From Diphasiastrum complanatum (Eukaryota > Streptophyta > Lycopodiopsida > Lycopodiales > Lycopodiaceae), in assembly GCA_029204225.1 (NCBI GenBank), contig CM055095.1:53917944-53981943 (forward strand): a DNA stretch of 64,000 bases, given 5' to 3'. Under the pieces are notes generated by a model. That model had not been told where the DNA came from. It worked only from the letters and a program-made list of their open reading frames with translations, and made no database searches. Position 1 is the first letter of the stretch; the number at the start of each line of letters is the position of its first letter. Made by a program: the position numbers and the translations under genes. Positions 1 to 12,000 of the stretch are shown piece after piece.

Positions 1-1013
1 CAAAAGCATTATATGCATGCAAAACCCAACAGACCGAAAATAATACGTAACTTTAGCCTTTTATTTTTTACGAATTTAAATAGACTACGTGTTAGCTCTT
101 CTAGGAGCATACTACATAGTCTGTTCCAAGTCACCACTTATGTTGGGTGTTATCCTATACATGATACATCACATGCATATATCAATGTGTTTGTGTGTAT
201 GTGTTTTTGTTTGTACATCATTCTACAGTTTTTCCAATTTAGAAATTATTTAGAATGGTTTGTGAGGGGGCGATAGCAAATGTAAGATCTCTTTTCCTTT
301 CTTTACATTGTTCTTAATGTAGAATTTGGTTGCTATACATGTGATGCCTACTCATCTCCTATATGGTGTTGTTGAAAGTTCCTTTCTGCTATGTCAGAAG
401 ATGATTGGAGCATCTGGCATGGAAATAATATCTCTAGGAGCCAGCATCCTTCACCTCCCTCTAATGTTTCTGCAAAAGAACAGTGCATTTCGTTAATAAC
501 CCCAATGCCACTTGAAGAGGAAACTACACACAAGAATATGGGTTGTGGCAAGATCTACCCAACCACCACCTAAGGATAGTTAGACACCCCCAAGCTGATG
601 TCTCTCATAGAATATGACTATACCTAGAGCATGAAATCAAGACGAATCGATCGTTGATACAATCCAATACAATAGCCCACAGGTGAGGGGTGAAGGTATA
701 GATAACTCTTTAAACCTATCCCACATTAGCCATGCTAATTCTCCTTTTAGGATCGTTCCTCTCCATGCATAGACACAGTACCCAATGTAGACATCATCCA
801 CATCCATTCTTCCATGAGGCAATACCTTATTTAGGGACAACGAATTTCTGGCGAATTATCTCCATCGTGTGAATACACACTACAAGCCTTTGGCATCTAT
901 AACTATCATGCTTCATCCTAATCTTGTCATTGATTTGGGATATCGAGGATATTGAATGTAAATTAAAACTCTTCCTTTTCATTGAATATGTCTATAATTT
1001 TGAACAAACAAAA
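1..1013. other. Intergenic or intronic DNA, no recognisable gene
   Basis: AT-rich sequence with only short open frames on both strands (for example 391-573 and 637-840) that match no family I know. It lies immediately left of an LTR retrotransposon. Because the DnaJ gene that ends at 20331 lacks its 5' exons here, this stretch may belong to one of that gene's introns, but nothing in it shows a J domain or a CxxCxGxG zinc-finger repeat. Confidence 0.4.
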
Positions 1014-1469
1014 TGTTAGAAATAATAAATGATAATGTTAGTTTCCCGTAGGTTACTTTGACCCAAAAGGTCGAGACTTGTGTAGCCATGGGTTAGGTTT
1101 ATCATTTAGAACATGTTAAGTCAGTTTTAGTTAAGTTGGACCCAATTTTGGTCTAGTAGTAACTCGTGGGTCCAAGTAAAGTCTAATTATGTTAAGGGAC
1201 CCTATCTTGACTTTTGGGAGTGCCCTATAAATAGTAGTGGGTTTGGAAGGTTCTAGACTTAGAGTTTGGAAGAGTCTAGGCCCTTGGAAGGCCTATTTAT
1301 ATGTACTCATTGTTCATTTGTAATTCATTCCCTTTCAAGCATTGCTACTACTTTCTCTCTCCTTGAGGGCGCCTAACCCTCTCCCTCCTCCTCTTCTTCT
1401 TCTTCTTCTTCTTCTTCTTGTATATGGAGATTGAATGTTAGAAGGATCTTGGCACTTTGATTTCCTACA
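1014..1469 (+). repeat. 5' LTR of the non-autonomous element
   Basis: Starts TGTTAG and ends CTACA immediately before the primer binding site. It contains a pyrimidine-rich tract with an expanded CTT run at about 1390-1419, which is much shorter in the partner LTR at 3622-4056. Confidence 0.85.
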
Positions 1470-1481
1470 TGGTATTAGAGC
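1470..1481 (+). promoter_or_regulatory. Primer binding site (initiator Met tRNA type)
   Basis: TGGTATTAGAGC follows the 5' LTR without a gap. It differs by one base from the TGGTATCAGAGC typical of plant copia elements, which is complementary to the 3' end of initiator methionine tRNA. Confidence 0.8.
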
Positions 1482-1549
1482 CATGGATCTTCTATGCTTG
1501 ATTTAGGCCGCCCTACCAAAAGAGATCGTCTTCACTTAGGGATCACAAA

Positions 1550-2170
1550 AATGCAGCACCTTTGCTGATTTTTTGGAGTGAGAATCCGTTTAGTTTTGAC
1601 TCTTTTCCGTTTTGCAGGAGGGTGCCACACATCAAAGGAGATAATAGGATTTTGGGCGCCCAAAAATCAGTTGGTTGTTTGCTGATTTTTCAGGTTGTAG
1701 GAAGGCGCCATTAATTATCTTCTTCGGGGCTGCTTTTAGGTCGCCCACATCCGTGTAGGTTTATCCTACTTCCGTTGGTCTGCTGCCTTTGCAGGAGGGT
1801 GCCCATCTACAAGCAATTTTTTTCTTCTGATTTGGCTGAAAATTCAGCACCCTTGCTGATTTTACAAAGTGAAGGTCCGCTTCTTTTTGCTTGTTTCCAG
1901 GTGTGGAAGAAGGCACTAATTTTTTGTGATGATCCGATCACATTCCGAGGCTGAAAATTGGACAGCATATTACCATTTGTAAGGTGTTTGCAGCAGCCCT
2001 ATCCGTGTGTGTATTGTTCACACGTTTTGGCAAGAAAGAAGGGTTCTAGAAAAAGCTTTGTTGGAGGCTAACCTAATTCTTTGCTTGCTGGTTTTTTAAG
2101 TTTGTAATGCAATTTCATGCTGAAATTTTCAGCACACAAGGCTTGTAGGAGGGCGAGTTCCTACATCCAT
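1550..2170 (+). repeat. Degenerate repeated leader between LTR and gag relic
   Basis: The untranslated leader repeats a module several times in diverged form: a CAGCACC.TTGCTGATTTT block near 1552 and again near 1848, and a block close to TTTGCAGGAGGGTGCC near 1612 and 1790, with weaker versions near 1692, 1900 and 2140. This looks like old tandem duplication inside the leader. No function is evident. Confidence 0.5.
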
Positions 2171-2288
2171 CTAATGTGTGGTTTCGACACATTCCGGTGC
2201 TATTTTTTCAGATTTGATACTTGCTGGTTTTTGTGTCTTTTAGGGCACATTTAGGGTTTGAAAAAGTTTATCTTCTTGGCTAGTTCTT

Positions 2289-2666
2289 ATGGCAAGAGAT
2301 TTGGGAGCAATTCGTACTTGTTCGGGTGAAGATATGTTGGATGGCACCAACTGTTCTTCTTGGAGTTGCAAGCTGAGGTTTTGCATCGACGTGATGATCA
2401 AGATTTTATCGGTAACAAGATCTATCTTATATCATTTGAGATTTTGCAAGACCTCTAGAAGTGCTTGGGAAACACTTTTAAAGATATACCGAGTAAAGGA
2501 TTCATCATCATGCTTTCTTCTCTCTACTTCATCCTCTTTGAAGGTAGAAGAGCAAAGGCATACAAAGTTTGATCATTGTCTTTCTACAAGTACAAGTTTG
2601 AAACGGAATGTTGGTATGGTAGAGCATTCTTCTTCTCTTGAGCCATTTGTTGCAAATGATGATTAG
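2289..2666 (+). pseudogene. Decayed copia-type gag remnant
   Basis: An open frame of 125 codons starts at an ATG. The phrases DGTNCSSWSCKLRFCID near its start and SAWETLLKIY further on resemble the N-terminal gag domain of Ty1/copia proteins, where a conserved tryptophan in a 'NY..W' context is followed by 'AW..L...Y'. The usual zinc knuckle and everything after it are missing. The open frame at 2638-3447 (269 codons) overlaps its end and shows no family I can name. I take both as relics inside a non-autonomous element. Confidence 0.5.
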
Positions 2667-3613
2667 TGAAGAACTTTATGAGCAAGCTTCTCAAGTTAAT
2701 GTTTTGGAAAAGGCTGAAATCAAGCATTCTTCAAAACCATTTTGTACTAATGGAGGAGGGGAAAAAATCATGTCAATTAGTACATTGGTTCAAAGTGGCG
2801 TGTTGCTAGATTTTATGGGTGTTCAAAGTGGCAAGCTGCTGTTTTTTTTCTTGAAGATGGTGGACAACATATTCAGCGATGGTTTATTGATCATTTTCAG
2901 CCTATGTTACATCGTGAGCATCCTATTATGCATCGGGAACGGCCTGTGGAAGGTTTTTGGACAGCAAGGTCCACATTTGGAACACTTTGGACAACAAAGT
3001 GTTGGTGATTTTGTGGCTGTTGGACAACTTGCTATGGCCTCTTGTTGGCTGTCCGAGTCTTTGCGGGATAACAAAGCATCTTTTTACCTTGGAGGAAACA
3101 CACAGGCCTCACCAAAATCAGTACCTTATGCTGATTTTCCTGTTTTGATTCTTACTTCTTATGATGATGGTGTTGTCTTACCTAGTTTTGGTGAGCAGAC
3201 CATTGATAGTAAGATTCGGGAGGATGTGATGGTAAAAGAGTATCATACTCTTCTTTATGTTTCTTGTGGTAAGAAGACTTATGAAATCATGTGGGAACCA
3301 TTGATGGATTGCAAATCCATATTTTGGCTTGTGGCTGGTTTTTTGGTTACCTACTTTGGATGGAGCATGCTTGTTTTCACTCTTCGACTTGATGCTACCG
3401 CACTTCGTATTCTACATCTCTTCTACATCGGGCATGATTGGGGCTGAGATTTCGGCTACTTCGACTACTTCAAGCTGAAGTTTTTTTGGCGGCATTAAGC
3501 TTGGACATCAAGCTACATCTTTTCTTTTTCGGCTACATGGAGTTTTGGGCAGCATGCAGCACTTTGCATTTTTTCATACTTCATGTCATGTTATGTTTTT
3601 TACATTATCATTT

Positions 3614-3621
3614 AAGGAGGG
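3614..3621 (+). promoter_or_regulatory. Polypurine tract
   Basis: AAGGAGGG lies directly before the first TG of the 3' LTR. This is the expected place and composition for the primer of plus-strand synthesis. Confidence 0.75.
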
Positions 3622-4056
3622 TGTTAGAAATAATAAATGATAATGTTAGTTTCCCATAGGTTACTTTGACCGAAAAGGTCGAGACTTGTGTAACCATGGG
3701 TTAGGTTTATTATTTAGACCATGTTAAGTCAGTTTTGGATAAGTTGGACCCAATTTTGGTCTAGTAGTAACTCGTGGGTCCAAGTAAAGTCTAATTATGT
3801 TAAGGGACCCTATCTTGACTTTTGGGAGTGCCCTATAATTAGTAGTGGGTTTGGAGGTTCTAGAACTTAGAGTTTGGAAGAGTCTAGACCCTTGGAAGGC
3901 CTATTTATATTTACTCATTGTTCATTTGTAATTCGTTCCCTTTCAAGCATTGCTACTACTTTCTCTCTCCTTGAGGGCGCCTAACCCTCTCCCTCTTGTT
4001 CTTCTTGTATATGGAGATTGAATGTTAGAAGGATCTTGGCACTTTGATTTCCTATA
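3622..4056 (+). repeat. 3' LTR of the non-autonomous element
   Basis: Matches 1014-1469 over its full length with scattered substitutions and a shorter pyrimidine microsatellite. It ends CTATA where the partner ends CTACA, so the canonical CA end is mutated. Confidence 0.85.
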
Positions 4057-4532
4057 GAAAATCCCAGGTCTCCTTTTATGACTTCTTGTTGTGCAATGGT
4101 GATTAGCAAATGTCTAGCTCAGCTTAGTCCATTTCCTTTCTCATAGAAGCCTTAGCAAACAATTGGATTTTGACACTCTATCGCTAGGTAGTAGTTACCT
4201 AGAGATATTTCTTATACAACTACTGGTTGGTCTAAACTTTAAAGACATATTCATCTCTTATAGATATTTAACTCAAACAATAAAAGTCAGCATTTCCATT
4301 TATTTTCTTTCATTATGAATATGCAATTAGAGCTTACATTAATATTTTATTGGACTTGAAGAATCTCAAAGTGGAATGAAGCCCTTTCCCTTAATTCTAA
4401 ATGGGGTTCTAGGTGATATAAATATTTGTATTCTCCTCTCATTTTGATAGTTGTGTTCACAGAAGTGAGAGCTCTTTGTAATGAAACTTTGAGCAGTTTC
4501 TTGTTGAATTGTTGAGAAACTTGTTCCTAACT
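4057..4532. other. Flank and probable 5' LTR remnant of the next copia relic
   Basis: No coding signal. The last part, up to 4532, sits immediately before a tRNA-type primer binding site and so should be the end of an LTR. I see no second copy in the window against which to set its left edge. Confidence 0.4.
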
Positions 4533-6540
4533 TGGTATTAGAACCCTCTCTAGGGCAAGGAGTTACTTCCTTTCCTCAACGGCGGTTAATCTTTTGGAAG
4601 TAAGTGACAGCCCTAAAGTACATATCCGTTGTGGAGTGCTCAGTGAGCACTAAGTTTTTAAAGTTTGAATCATTTTTGAAATGAGCATCAATAATACCGG
4701 GAAAATCTTATGTAGTTCTTGGGAGTTTTTTACTTGGGTAGAAGTTGTCAACCCTAATCCTACTCAATTCTAGATCTGAGACACTATTCTGTTATTGATT
4801 TTGGGTGTATAGGAAGAAGACATGCTCAAATCTTGAAGTGGTCAAATTTTTACCTTAGCAAAGAGTCAACCCTAATTTCACTCAATTGTAGGGATACAGG
4901 ATATGAGACACTATTGTTGAATTGATTTTGTGTGTATAAAAAGAAGGCATGGTTCAAATCTTAAGATGAAAAATCAAAACAATCCAAACCTTCAAAGTTT
5001 TCAATCATGTTATGGAAAAAGTATATCTTATGATTAACTAGCATCACTACATTGAAATTGCAGAAGCTTCTTCAAGGAGCATCTTGAAGTGCAAACTGGT
5101 AAAAGGATCAATGCATTGAGGACTGTGAGTACACCTCAAACGAATTCAAGGAGTATTGCCTTAGCAAAGGCATTGAGCAACAATTAACCACTACTTATTT
5201 TCCTCAAATTTATGGACTTCCAAAGAGGAAGCATCGAACATTAGTCGAATCTACAAAGTGTATGCTCATTATTCAAATCTACAAAGTGTACGCTTGCTCA
5301 TGCATCACTTCCTAATCTTTCTGGGATGGGATGAAGCAGTATCCACAACAACCTACATATAGAATAGATCTCTGATTAAAGGCCTCTCTAATCAAACACC
5401 TTATGAAGTTTGGATAGGCTCTGAACCTTCATTAAAGGAGCTCAAAAGTATTCGAATGCATTGCCTGCATGCAAGTTTGAAGGAGACCAGAAGGAAGCTG
5501 GACTCCAACAACATCAAATCGGTTTGTATCGGTTTTTCTTCTTCAAACAAAGCTTATAAGTTGTATGAACTTGCTACTTCCAAATTATTTTTTAGCAAAG
5601 ATATCATATTTCTTGAAGATCAGTATCTTGATATAGAAGGCAAGATCATAATCCCAGAAGGATCACAAAGTGCTATTGTTGTCAACACTCTAGAAATTCA
5701 AATTCTAGATTCAAATACTTCGAGAAACGAGCTTATTGACAATGATTTTGAAGATGTTACAACTTGAGGGGATCGATATCAAGATCAAGATATACAGCCA
5801 GCATCCTTTGCCTCTCAGAAGATCAACAAGAGTTTGAGTGTAGCCTATAATATATATTGGTGACTATTGCCATTTTATTTAAGCACCAGCTATAGTTAAT
5901 GAAGCACTCACTCAATCTGACTCAAATTTCTGGAGAGAAGCAATGGACAAAGAGTACAATTCTCTGATAAAAAACAAGACCTGAACCATTGTCGCATTAC
6001 TTGCAGACAAAAATGTAATTGATTGCAAATGGATGTTTAAAATAAGTACAAGGCGGATGGGGGCATAGATTGAAGAAAGGCCGGACTAGTGGCAAGGGGA
6101 TTCTCTCAGATCCCCAATGTTGACTATTTTGAAACTTTTAGTCCAGTAGTTAAGCATTTTTCGATCAGACTATTACTCTCATATGCTATTGTAGCTAATA
6201 TGGAAGTACATGTATGCAAACTCCACAAAGCACTTTATGACTTGAAGCAATCTTCCAGAACGTGGTTTTAGAGCATAAATTCTTTCCTCATTCGACATGG
6301 ATTTGAACCAAGCTTTGCAAATTCAAATGTTTACTTCAAAGGTGTGCAACAATCTTTTATAATGACCACATTGCATGTGGATGATACGTTATTGTTTAAC
6401 AATAATGTCTATCTTATAAAAAAACAAAGATGATGTTGTATCAAGAATCCAACATGATAGATCTTGGCAAAGCTCATTACTATCTCGGAATTCAAATTCA
6501 CAGAGACAGAGAAAAGAGTGATGTATATAACACAACCAAA
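4533..6540 (+). mobile_element. Truncated, decayed Ty1/copia retrotransposon
   Basis: A primer binding site (TGGTATTAGAACC, 4533-4545) is followed, after about 550 bp without gag, by scraps of copia pol on the + strand in all three frames. Integrase, the post-integrase region and reverse transcriptase are each recognisable but broken. There is no RNase H and no 3' LTR, so the right part is lost. The sequence at about 6541-6660 after the last reverse-transcriptase scrap is unrelated and opens on CCCGTTCCGGATC. Confidence 0.75.
5096..6540 (+). pseudogene. Copia integrase/reverse transcriptase pseudogene
   Basis: In order, I see an integrase segment near 5120-5260 (EYTSNEFKEYCLSKGIEQQ, then a decayed 'R.HRTLVES' helix), the post-integrase region in an open frame at 5456-5767 (with GFSSSNKAYKLYEL and a following SKDIIFLED), and the reverse-transcriptase start near 5935-6270 (REAMDKEYNSL, VIDCKWMFK, ARGFSQIPNVDYFETFSPVV, then a degraded 'ALYDLKQ'). 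Last comes a decayed catalytic strand near 6375 where HVDDT stands for the usual YVDD. Many stops and frameshifts separate these pieces, so no protein can be made. Confidence 0.8.
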
Positions 6541-6559
6541 GATGCAGTACCCGTTCCGG

Positions 6560-8920
6560 ATCATGGTCCCAAACGCGATCCGAGAATTCCTGTTAGGGTT
6601 TCCCATATCGCAAATTTTTTGATTATTTTTCTTCAACGTTGCCGATATGGGTATCATGTGAGAGGATTTTAAAAAAGCAGTTTTTATGCAGTTATGTTGC
6701 TTGGCTTCATATGGTTAGGCGGCCCACCCACAAATTAGAAAACTTTTCAAAACTTGTTGGTTGTCAGAACTTTCTGGTTGTTTAGGGTTGGTGTGACAGT
6801 GATGAAGTCTTTGAAAACCAGAAATAGCTGAAATTTTGGCTCATTATGTTCAGATCTCTAAATTTTGAATGTAATAGCTTGCCTTTTAGAGGTCAATCCA
6901 AAAAGGATGTCAAAACCAAGGTTTGCTCAATGTAAATAGCTAGAACGAGAAGAAAAGAACTTTTGAGAGAAAATTGAGTAGAATAATTTCAGCTTCCACG
7001 GAATCTGAATGTCTAATGGCCTAATAAAATATAGTTCAACTTGTCTTTACCCAAAAATGTGCCCTAATACAAAGTTATGAGGAAAACTTCAAAACAAAAC
7101 ACAGATTTAGAGAATATTGTAAGTGTAGAGAGTACTATCTCTACAAGTATACAAATTGATTGAAGTTAATTGTAATTTCAGATACAATAAGTTGATTTCA
7201 AGCTACTCTACAACTAAGAAGTAGCCTCCAAACCATCAACCAACAATAATGAGGCCTTCGGGTCTATTTGTAGTTAGTGGGGGCTGAATTAGGGCTAGAA
7301 TTTGCAAGATAGCTCATACAGCATATTATTGATCATTTCTCTAGTAAATGCAAAAGTAATAAAAGAAGGGCCCAAGTGCCTAAATTCTATTGTCTAATGT
7401 GATTTAATAACATGGGGGATGAGGCCCCTAAAGGTTTAAGTGATATGCAGATTAATTTGTGTGTTCTTCTATTATTTGGATGAGTGCTCAGCTCTTTATA
7501 GGACTTGTGAGTCTGCATGGAAGTCGATGAACTGCCAAACACCTAACCCAAGTTGGGAGAGGGGGGGGTAGGTGTCTCGTTAGTTATGGCTAGAGGAGCC
7601 TGTCTGAAAAAAGGTCAGAGCTGCAAGTTAAGGATGATAGTCATGGGCTTAGCCATCTGGGACAGTGTCTAGCTAACAAATTGTTGGAGTGAGCCATGTT
7701 GGGGCATAGGGGGGGTCATTACCAGTCACTCCACCTTACTGGTTCGATTAGGCATGAAAAACAAGTTGGGGCTTTGCCATGACTAAATGGCAATTAGAAG
7801 ATTTAAGAGAGGCCTATGATGGAAGGAACCTCATCATGGATTTAGTCTTGTGGTTGAACATGTTATAGCTTCGAGGAATGATAAGTATCAAGGAGAGACA
7901 CCTACCTCTGAGATTAGCTTCACATCTGATGAATCTTCTTATACATTATCCATTTTATCACTAACTACTAGCATATGTATCATAGCCACGTTCAGAGAGA
8001 GATAAGACTCGGAGGAAGAAAGTCGTGAGATTAGCGAGTTCACAAAATTTTTGTATGTTGTTTGATTGATTGGAGGCTGGATTTGTGTGGAATTTTAAAG
8101 AGGAGAGGAGATCACTGTTGGTCAAGCACGTGTGAGGGCCTATACCTAACCTTAAGGCCTAAGAGGAGGAAAGTAATTATTGTATGCTTTCATCGATTGT
8201 AGTGATAGACATAGTAAATTGGAGGAGCAGGCAGTCTAGACTCTACTTTGATCTATTAAATGTTACTTTAGTTGTACCTCCATGATTAGAGGAGGATAAG
8301 AATATAACATGAATAAGTTTTTGTTGGATGCTTGTGACCCCAGAGAATGACAATCTCATGTCCTTGAAAAGAAACATTGAAAAGAATTCCATTTTACAGA
8401 AGGATTATGAAGAGGACTTTCAATTGATTGAAAACTACAACAAAGATTTGCTTTCCTTTTCTTAGTTTTAGTGCTTCATTTGTCTTACCATATCAACATG
8501 TAAATTTAAGTTCTATGGATATTTCTGTAGAGATCTCAAATTATTGGGTCTATGGTGGAGTTAGGAGTTATAGGCTTTGAATCAGCAAGCCTAGAGGTTG
8601 GATCTAGTTGAAGGAGGTATAGATGTAATACTAGTGGAAGGAGTAGACGGATGCGATTGATCTATTGTTGGTGATCCAAAAGGGGGCCATTTCTTTCATG
8701 TGGTGAGACCTGAGTTGCACTTCCTCAGCCTCATGCTTGTTCAGAGGGGATGTGGACTCAGAGGACACTATGAAATATTGTAAGGAAGGAAGTTAAAAGA
8801 GGAGGTTTTTGATCGCTTTTTGGCATTGTTACCAATCCTAGTAGCTATGACTTAATTTCTTGTGCAATGGAGGTTGTTACGTATTTAACCCTCACAAATT
8901 GAACTTTTTCTTTGAAATAG
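6560..8920. other. Non-coding DNA, probably intron of the DnaJ gene
   Basis: About 2.4 kb without a convincing open frame or repeat. It ends in a 3' splice site (TTTGAAATAG) at 8920 that introduces the first DnaJ exon in the window, so at least its right part is intron sequence. Confidence 0.5.
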
Positions 8921-9012
8921 GTGTTGAAAGTGGTGTGCACATAAAGCTTTCTGGAGAGGGAGGAGGCGGAGCTCGAGGAGTACGTCCTGGAGATCTTACG
9001 GTTCAAATTCAG
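8921..9012 (+). CDS. GFA2: DnaJ exon, end of C-terminal domain I
   Basis: Starts in phase 1 (the split glycine codon needs a G from the exon to the left) and ends in phase 0 before GTGATT. It encodes VESGVHIKLSGEG, a glycine run, and RGVRPGDLTVQIQ. Confidence 0.92.
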
Positions 9013-12000
9013 GTGATTGCAATAAGCATTTATCTTTAAAAACTTTCAGCTGCTAATAGATTCACATAGCTTGAGGATTGTGTTAGTGTCTCTTGATATC
9101 TATGCTTGGAGATTGTGATTGAGGTTCTCTTAGAATCTTGATGTTTTCTCGTATAATGTTAAATGAATGTTGCTCCATCTTAATTATATTTGGAGTGGCT
9201 AGTGTGGAAGTCTTATGAAGTCAAAGCTGATAAAACTGTCGCAAAAAATGTTATTGGTTAGAAGACCCATCCGTATATGGAAGGTTTGGCAGGGGCGACA
9301 AGCTATAGTGTGAGATTTTTCATGAAAGTATGGGAATGGATGCTCAAAAGATGAAACCCTGGTACACGTAGCATTTGCCATTTCCCTAAAAACTAGTATA
9401 TAACTTTGATAAACTTCAGGTTTGATATAAAAAATATTTATTCATTTTATGTTTAAGATAACCCCCAATTCCTAACTTCCGGTCACAAAATAGATTCTCT
9501 GACTTACAAGCCTTTATCCCTGTGATAGTTTTTTGGAAATCAATTTGTCATTTTAGCCTATATGGAGCCTGCTTGTATAAAATTTTAAAAATATCATGGG
9601 TTGGCAGCAGGAAAGAGGATGACTATTCCCCTTGTCCCCAATAAGGACGAATCTCCTTGGGAGGTGGCCCCTGAGCAGTCATCAGACTAGCAAAGTAAGA
9701 TCTTACTCAAAATGAGATAACACAATGAGATAGTGATAGCTTATGTGCTATAACTTATTTTATTGGTAGAGTTTGATCTGGAGATTTCATGGCTAAATTC
9801 ATTGATGGAGAGGTTCTAGTGCACAAGTGATTGGCTCAGAAGGTCTTGGTAGAAGTTAACTTCATTTTCAAACTCCAGTGTCTCCAGCATGTAGACAAGG
9901 TTATTTTCTTTGATCCTTACCAATTCAGAAGAAACCCAGTCCCAGTAACCCCTCCAACTTCTCAGTTTGAAGTTGCCCATAACCTGGAGATTATTCTATG
10001 GATCCATCTTCCCAGGGTGGATGCACTGACTTCATTGAAGTGGTCAAACAGTAGTTGGGGCATTCTTTTACCTTCTTGGTTAGTGCGATGACAGAAAAGA
10101 AAAAGTTTTTAATAAAAATATCACTTGTGCAGATATTTTACCTTCTTGCTAGGCAGCATCATGTTTTTTCCTAGAAACTTTTGAAGTTCTGACTTGTTTG
10201 TGCACATTTGGCCTCGACACCTTCTAGCCTCTACATCAGAGATCATGGCTCCTGATTTTGGAGACTGATCTCTAGACTAGTGAAGTTGCCAAGTTAAAGG
10301 CATGTTGGTCCAATGCACAAGAAGATGTTGCTCTGATTCCTTTGATATGTCACATTCTTGCAGGGATTTTTGTGCATTAAAATTACACTTCCATTCTTCA
10401 ACGTTCATCACACCCTTTGTCCAGGCATGTCCATCATGAAGCCCTTATAGGAAGGGGCCATTAGAAGGTGTAAATCTCAATGCACATAGACCGTTTGTTT
10501 TAGCTGGTCTGTAGAGAGCCCATTCCTCATCTGTGTGTGGATGAGAGAGATGCTACAATTTCTCTCACAAGCAATTGCAGTACAATCCCAAAAGAAGATT
10601 CGTAACGCAATCCACTAGAGCATGTGAGCACGATTTTTGTACTCTCTTGCCAAAAGATTGGTCTCAACATGTCATCTCTCTGATGTGCCACTAGCCTCCC
10701 AAAAATGAGCTGCTGTTCCTAAACATCAAAAATTCACTCGTGTCAATGTAGGAGAATCACCCATCATCTGGATCAGGGTCTTGGGACTGTTGCATAGACC
10801 TCCACAAGGGATTCAACAAGAGAGGCCTATGGAGCCATTGCGATTTGCTTTGCCTCATATGGCTTTGCTTCACATATTCTGAATCAAGGTTTCATGTTTT
10901 TAGAATACTTTTTAGAATTCAAGGTTTCATGTTTTTAGAATACTTTTTAGAATTCAAGGTTTCATGTTTTTATCTACCAAGGATATTGTGCACCCATAGC
11001 AATGAGTCTGAAATGACCAAAATTTGAAGGGGTTTGAACTTTGTACATAGCAGGGACCTTCACCTCTTGATGAGAGATCTCACCAAGAACCATGGGTATT
11101 TACTAGCATTGGGGCGGCTGTCAAAAATTTCAATACCCACTGGGTCCTATTATTACGATGTTTTAAGAATTTTTTTGATAGCAGCTGGGTCTTGATATTA
11201 TAATTCTTGAAAACTTTTGATATCAGTTGGGTAGCAATATGAGCATGATATACGAGTTGCAAAAGGGTATTGCAAGGGTGATACCAAAGCTTATCAACTT
11301 GGGTATAAGAATAGAAGCTAATATGAAAGTTGTACCCTTTTTTTGAAGGGTAGTATGCAATTATTGAAACACATGACCTTTTTGAAATGCAATATGCACT
11401 TGATTTAAAAAGCCGATACTTTGTTGTTGGCTACCATTGTTTTGGGCACCATGAAATACCAAAAAGAATTATGGGTACCAAGAAAAGTTTGATAGTAAGG
11501 CAAAATTTGTAGTTTCCATTAAGCCTAGTATCAAACTAGGCCTGGTCGTGTATTTACCCAGAGCTAGTTTTTTACCCTATCGTCATAATATGTCATCTGG
11601 GTCCATTCCTTCATGCTCAAGGTGATATTTTTTGCACCACATGGCCAGGTCCCATATCCTTGATGGTTTGGAACATATACTCCCTTGTCCTACCAGTGCC
11701 TACTAGCGTAGAAGTGTGAATGAATTTCAATAGTTGGTGCCCTTGAAAGAAGACACCACCCTTGTGCTAAACTCTTCATGCTGGGCCCTTGCCACTCCCC
11801 ACCAATTGGTAGGAATGGCTTGAATTATACTTCTCCAAGCAGGTGTTTGCGCTAAGTGGATGGGGAGCCAACATCACTAGAAGCACCTTTTGATTGCAAT
11901 TGCCTCCTTAGTTGCTGGCATGAAGAGACATAGAAGCGTTTGCCCTTCAAAGCCTTGCAAGGCCTTGGGCTTGGGAAATATGCGTCAAGCATATGCTTTC

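Larger units (their letters stand above)
1014..4056 (+). mobile_element. Non-autonomous LTR retrotransposon (3.0 kb)
   Basis: Two direct repeats of about 456 and 435 bp, both starting TGTTAGAAATAATAAATG, bracket a 2.15-kb interior. A primer binding site TGGTATTAGAGC follows the left repeat directly and a purine tract (AAGGAGGG) precedes the right one, so the element reads on the + strand. The interior has a gag-like relic near 2289-2666 but no protease, integrase, reverse transcriptase or RNase H motif, so it cannot move by itself. The flanking pentamers CAAAA and GAAAA match at four of five bases and may be a decayed target-site duplication. The LTRs are very similar apart from a longer CTT microsatellite in the left one, which suggests a fairly recent insertion. 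Confidence 0.85.

Noticed and set aside
2638-3447. 269-codon frame in the non-autonomous LTR element as a real gene
   Set aside because: It overlaps the gag relic, shows no domain, and has hydrophobic runs from T-rich DNA. I keep it as part of the element.
6285-6310. Possible tRNA B box (GGATTTGAACC)
   Set aside because: It falls in the decayed RT of a copia relic, and no A box or cloverleaf could be built around it.
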